A stretch of DNA of 64,000 nt. Origin: an uncultured Pelagibacteraceae bacterium. GTDB lineage: Bacteria > Pseudomonadota > Alphaproteobacteria > Pelagibacterales > Pelagibacteraceae. How positions within the stretch are numbered: the first letter of the stretch is position 1; every line of letters begins with the position of its first letter. The notes under the pieces are model-generated. The model was not told where the DNA came from, made no database searches, and saw nothing but the letters and a program-made list of their open reading frames with translations. This document shows positions 62,019-64,000 of the stretch, piece after piece. Made by a program: the position numbers and the translations under genes. The stretch lies in contig CACAUA010000002.1 in NCBI GenBank assembly GCA_902535625.1, positions 62,001 through 126,000 on the forward strand, read 5' to 3'.

Positions 62019-63335
62019 TTATTTTCCCGCTACTGTCATTTGATTAATCAAAAGTGTAGGTGCATTTGTAGAGTATTTCATCTCTAAATCGTTTGCCAAA
62101 GTAATATTCTTGAACATTTCCTTAAAATTTCCAGCAATAGTTATTTCACTTACTGGGTAAGTTAATTCTCCATCCTCAACCATAAATCCTGACGCTCCAA
62201 CTGAGTAATCTCCTGTAATAATATTACCTCCATGGCCTATAGTCTCTGTTATGTATAGAAACTTCTTTTCTGAATTTAGCAAATCCTTAAAACTTAAGGT
62301 ACCGTTTTCAAAGTATAAGTTTGTTGTTCCTCCAGACCTACCGTTAGATTTTAAATTTAATTTTTTACCATAATAAGTATCAATTAAATAATTTTTTAAA
62401 ATGCCATTCTCAACTAGTTTCAGAGAATTTGTTTCAACACCCTCGCTATCAAAATTTTGAGAACCTAATCCTTTTTCAATTTTTGGATCATCTATGATAT
62501 TAATTGAATTTGGAAAAACTTCAGAATTGATTTGATCTTTTAAAAAAGAAGTTCCTCTTGCAATAGCATTCGCACTAATTGCACTTGCTAGTGTACTTAA
62601 TATACCTTTGGAAATTCTTTTATCGAATATTACTCCAATTTTTTCACTCTTAATTTTTTTTGGACCTAACTTTTTTATTGCTTTGTTGGCAGCTATTTTT
62701 CCAATTTCTTCTGGTTTCATCATATCTTGCAAGAATCTTGTGCTACCAAACTCATAATCTCTTTCCATTGCACCATTAATTCTTGATACTGCTACACATG
62801 AAGACGAAAAATTTGAGGTTTTGTATCCACCTAAAAAACCGTTACTATTTGCGAGTATAAAATTATTTTTATTTTCGGTAAAACCAGCTTCAGTATTAAC
62901 TATTTTTTCGTCCGTTGATGCTGTCTCTTCAACTTTTTTTAAAAATTCAATCTTTTTATTATTTGAATAATGTGTTTCATCATAAAGATTAAGGTCTCTT
63001 ATCTCTTTAGACATTAAATCTTTATCTGGTAATGAATTATTTTCATCTGATGGAGTGATTTTTGTAGCATCAATACAACGTTCTATTAGTTTTTCTAAGT
63101 TTGATTTAGATAGATCTGATGAATTAATGCTTGATTTTTTTTTCTCTATATAAGTAGTTAAATTGACAGCAAAACTATCTGCTCTATTTGACTCGTCTAA
63201 TTTTTTGTTTCTAAAACTAACATTTTCTGAGACAGAGTGAATTACTTTTACACCCACATCTGTTGCTCCTAGTTTTTTAGAATTTTCAATACAAAGAGAC
63301 GCTATATCTTTTAAAAATTCCTGATCCTTTATCAT
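62019..63335 (-). CDS. pmbA: TldE/PmbA metalloprotease subunit
   Basis: ORF 438 aa; LKNYLIDTYYGKKLNLKSNGRSGG, ETIGHGGNIITGDYSVGASGFMVEDGELTYPVSEITIAGNF. Confidence 0.94.
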   Translation of the reverse strand: MIKDQEFLKDIASLCIENSKKLGATDVGVKVIHSVSENVSFRNKKLDESNRADSFAVNLTTYIEKKKSSINSSDLSKSNLEKLIERCIDATKITPSDENNSLPDKDLMSKEIRDLNLYDETHYSNNKKIEFLKKVEETASTDEKIVNTEAGFTENKNNFILANSNGFLGGYKTSNFSSSCVAVSRINGAMERDYEFGSTRFLQDMMKPEEIGKIAANKAIKKLGPKKIKSEKIGVIFDKRISKGILSTLASAISANAIARGTSFLKDQINSEVFPNSINIIDDPKIEKGLGSQNFDSEGVETNSLKLVENGILKNYLIDTYYGKKLNLKSNGRSGGTTNLYFENGTLSFKDLLNSEKKFLYITETIGHGGNIITGDYSVGASGFMVEDGELTYPVSEITIAGNFKEMFKNITLANDLEMKYSTNAPTLLINQMTVAGK

Positions 63336-63340
63336 TTAGA

Positions 63341-64000
63341 TTAAAGTTTTGTTCCACCAACAGTCATCTTATTTATAAGAATTGACGGCTGAGCTACTCC
63401 TACTGGAACACCTTGTCCAGCTTTCCCGCATGTTCCAATACCTGGATCTAATTTCATGTCATTACCGACTAGTGAAACTTCTTTTAAAATTGATGGTCCA
63501 TCTCCAATTAATGTAGCTCCTTTGATTGGTGATCCTATTTTACCATTATTGATTTCGTAAGCTTCTGTGCAGTTAAAGACAAATTTTCCTGATGTTATGT
63601 CTACTTGTCCTCCCCCAAAACTTACAGCGAAAATACCTTTATCAACTGAACTTATCATTTCATTTTGTGAATATTTACCTGACAACATCATTGTATTTCT
63701 CATTCTTGGTAAAACCACATGTTTATAACTTTCTCTTCTTCCGCTACCTGTTGACTTAGTTCCCATCAAACGAGCGTTTAAACGGTCTTGCATATAGTTT
63801 TTTAAAATTCCATTTTCTATTAAAACTGTATTTTCAGTAGGCGTTCCTTCATCATCTATCGTTAAACTTCCTCTTCTTTGATGTAAGGTGCCGTCATCTA
63901 CAATCGTAACTCCTTCGCTAGCTACTTGCTGCCCCATTAAATTATGAAAAGCTGAAGTTTTTTTTCTATTAAAATCACCCTCAAGACCATGTCCGATCGC
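63341..64000 (-). CDS. tldD: TldD metalloprotease subunit (5' part outside the window)
   Basis: Frame stays open to window edge: [67 protein letters not shown]-terminal [20 protein letters not shown]. Confidence 0.95.
   Translation of the reverse strand, partial: AIGHGLEGDFNRKKTSAFHNLMGQQVASEGVTIVDDGTLHQRRGSLTIDDEGTPTENTVLIENGILKNYMQDRLNARLMGTKSTGSGRRESYKHVVLPRMRNTMMLSGKYSQNEMISSVDKGIFAVSFGGGQVDITSGKFVFNCTEAYEINNGKIGSPIKGATLIGDGPSILKEVSLVGNDMKLDPGIGTCGKAGQGVPVGVAQPSILINKMTVGGTKL

Overview
The window is a dense, AT-rich (visibly well below 40% GC) stretch of alphaproteobacterial core genome. Gene content and synteny are most consistent with the SAR11/Pelagibacterales clade; this is inferred from protein content, with no database search run. 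About 70 genes are packed with little or no intergenic space. Contents include the cytochrome bc1 operon (petABC), the aa3-type cytochrome oxidase cluster (ctaC-ctaD-ctaB-CoxF-like-ctaG-ctaE-surf1), the ATP synthase Fo operon, and a retinal/carotenoid operon (crtI-crtB-crtY-blh) running into ispH-thrB-rnhA. Also present are lipid A/Kdo genes (msbA-waaA-lpxK-lpxL), groES-groEL, an orphan CcrM-type GANTC methyltransferase, smc, tldD/pmbA and one tRNA-Gln(TTG). I saw no mobile elements, CRISPR arrays, rRNA, prophage or defence islands. The most interesting signals are: (1) a perfect inverted repeat carrying two GANTC sites inside the predicted core promoter of ccrM; (2) an 857-aa SMC with no recognisable hinge; (3) two small membrane-protein ORFs missed by the ORF track, 56 aa after blh and 41 aa CoxF-like between ctaB and ctaG; (4) a GC-rich palindromic block at the convergent rnhA/prx junction, which also looks like a rearrangement junction; and (5) divergent mutY and DUF721 start codons that directly abut (CATATG).
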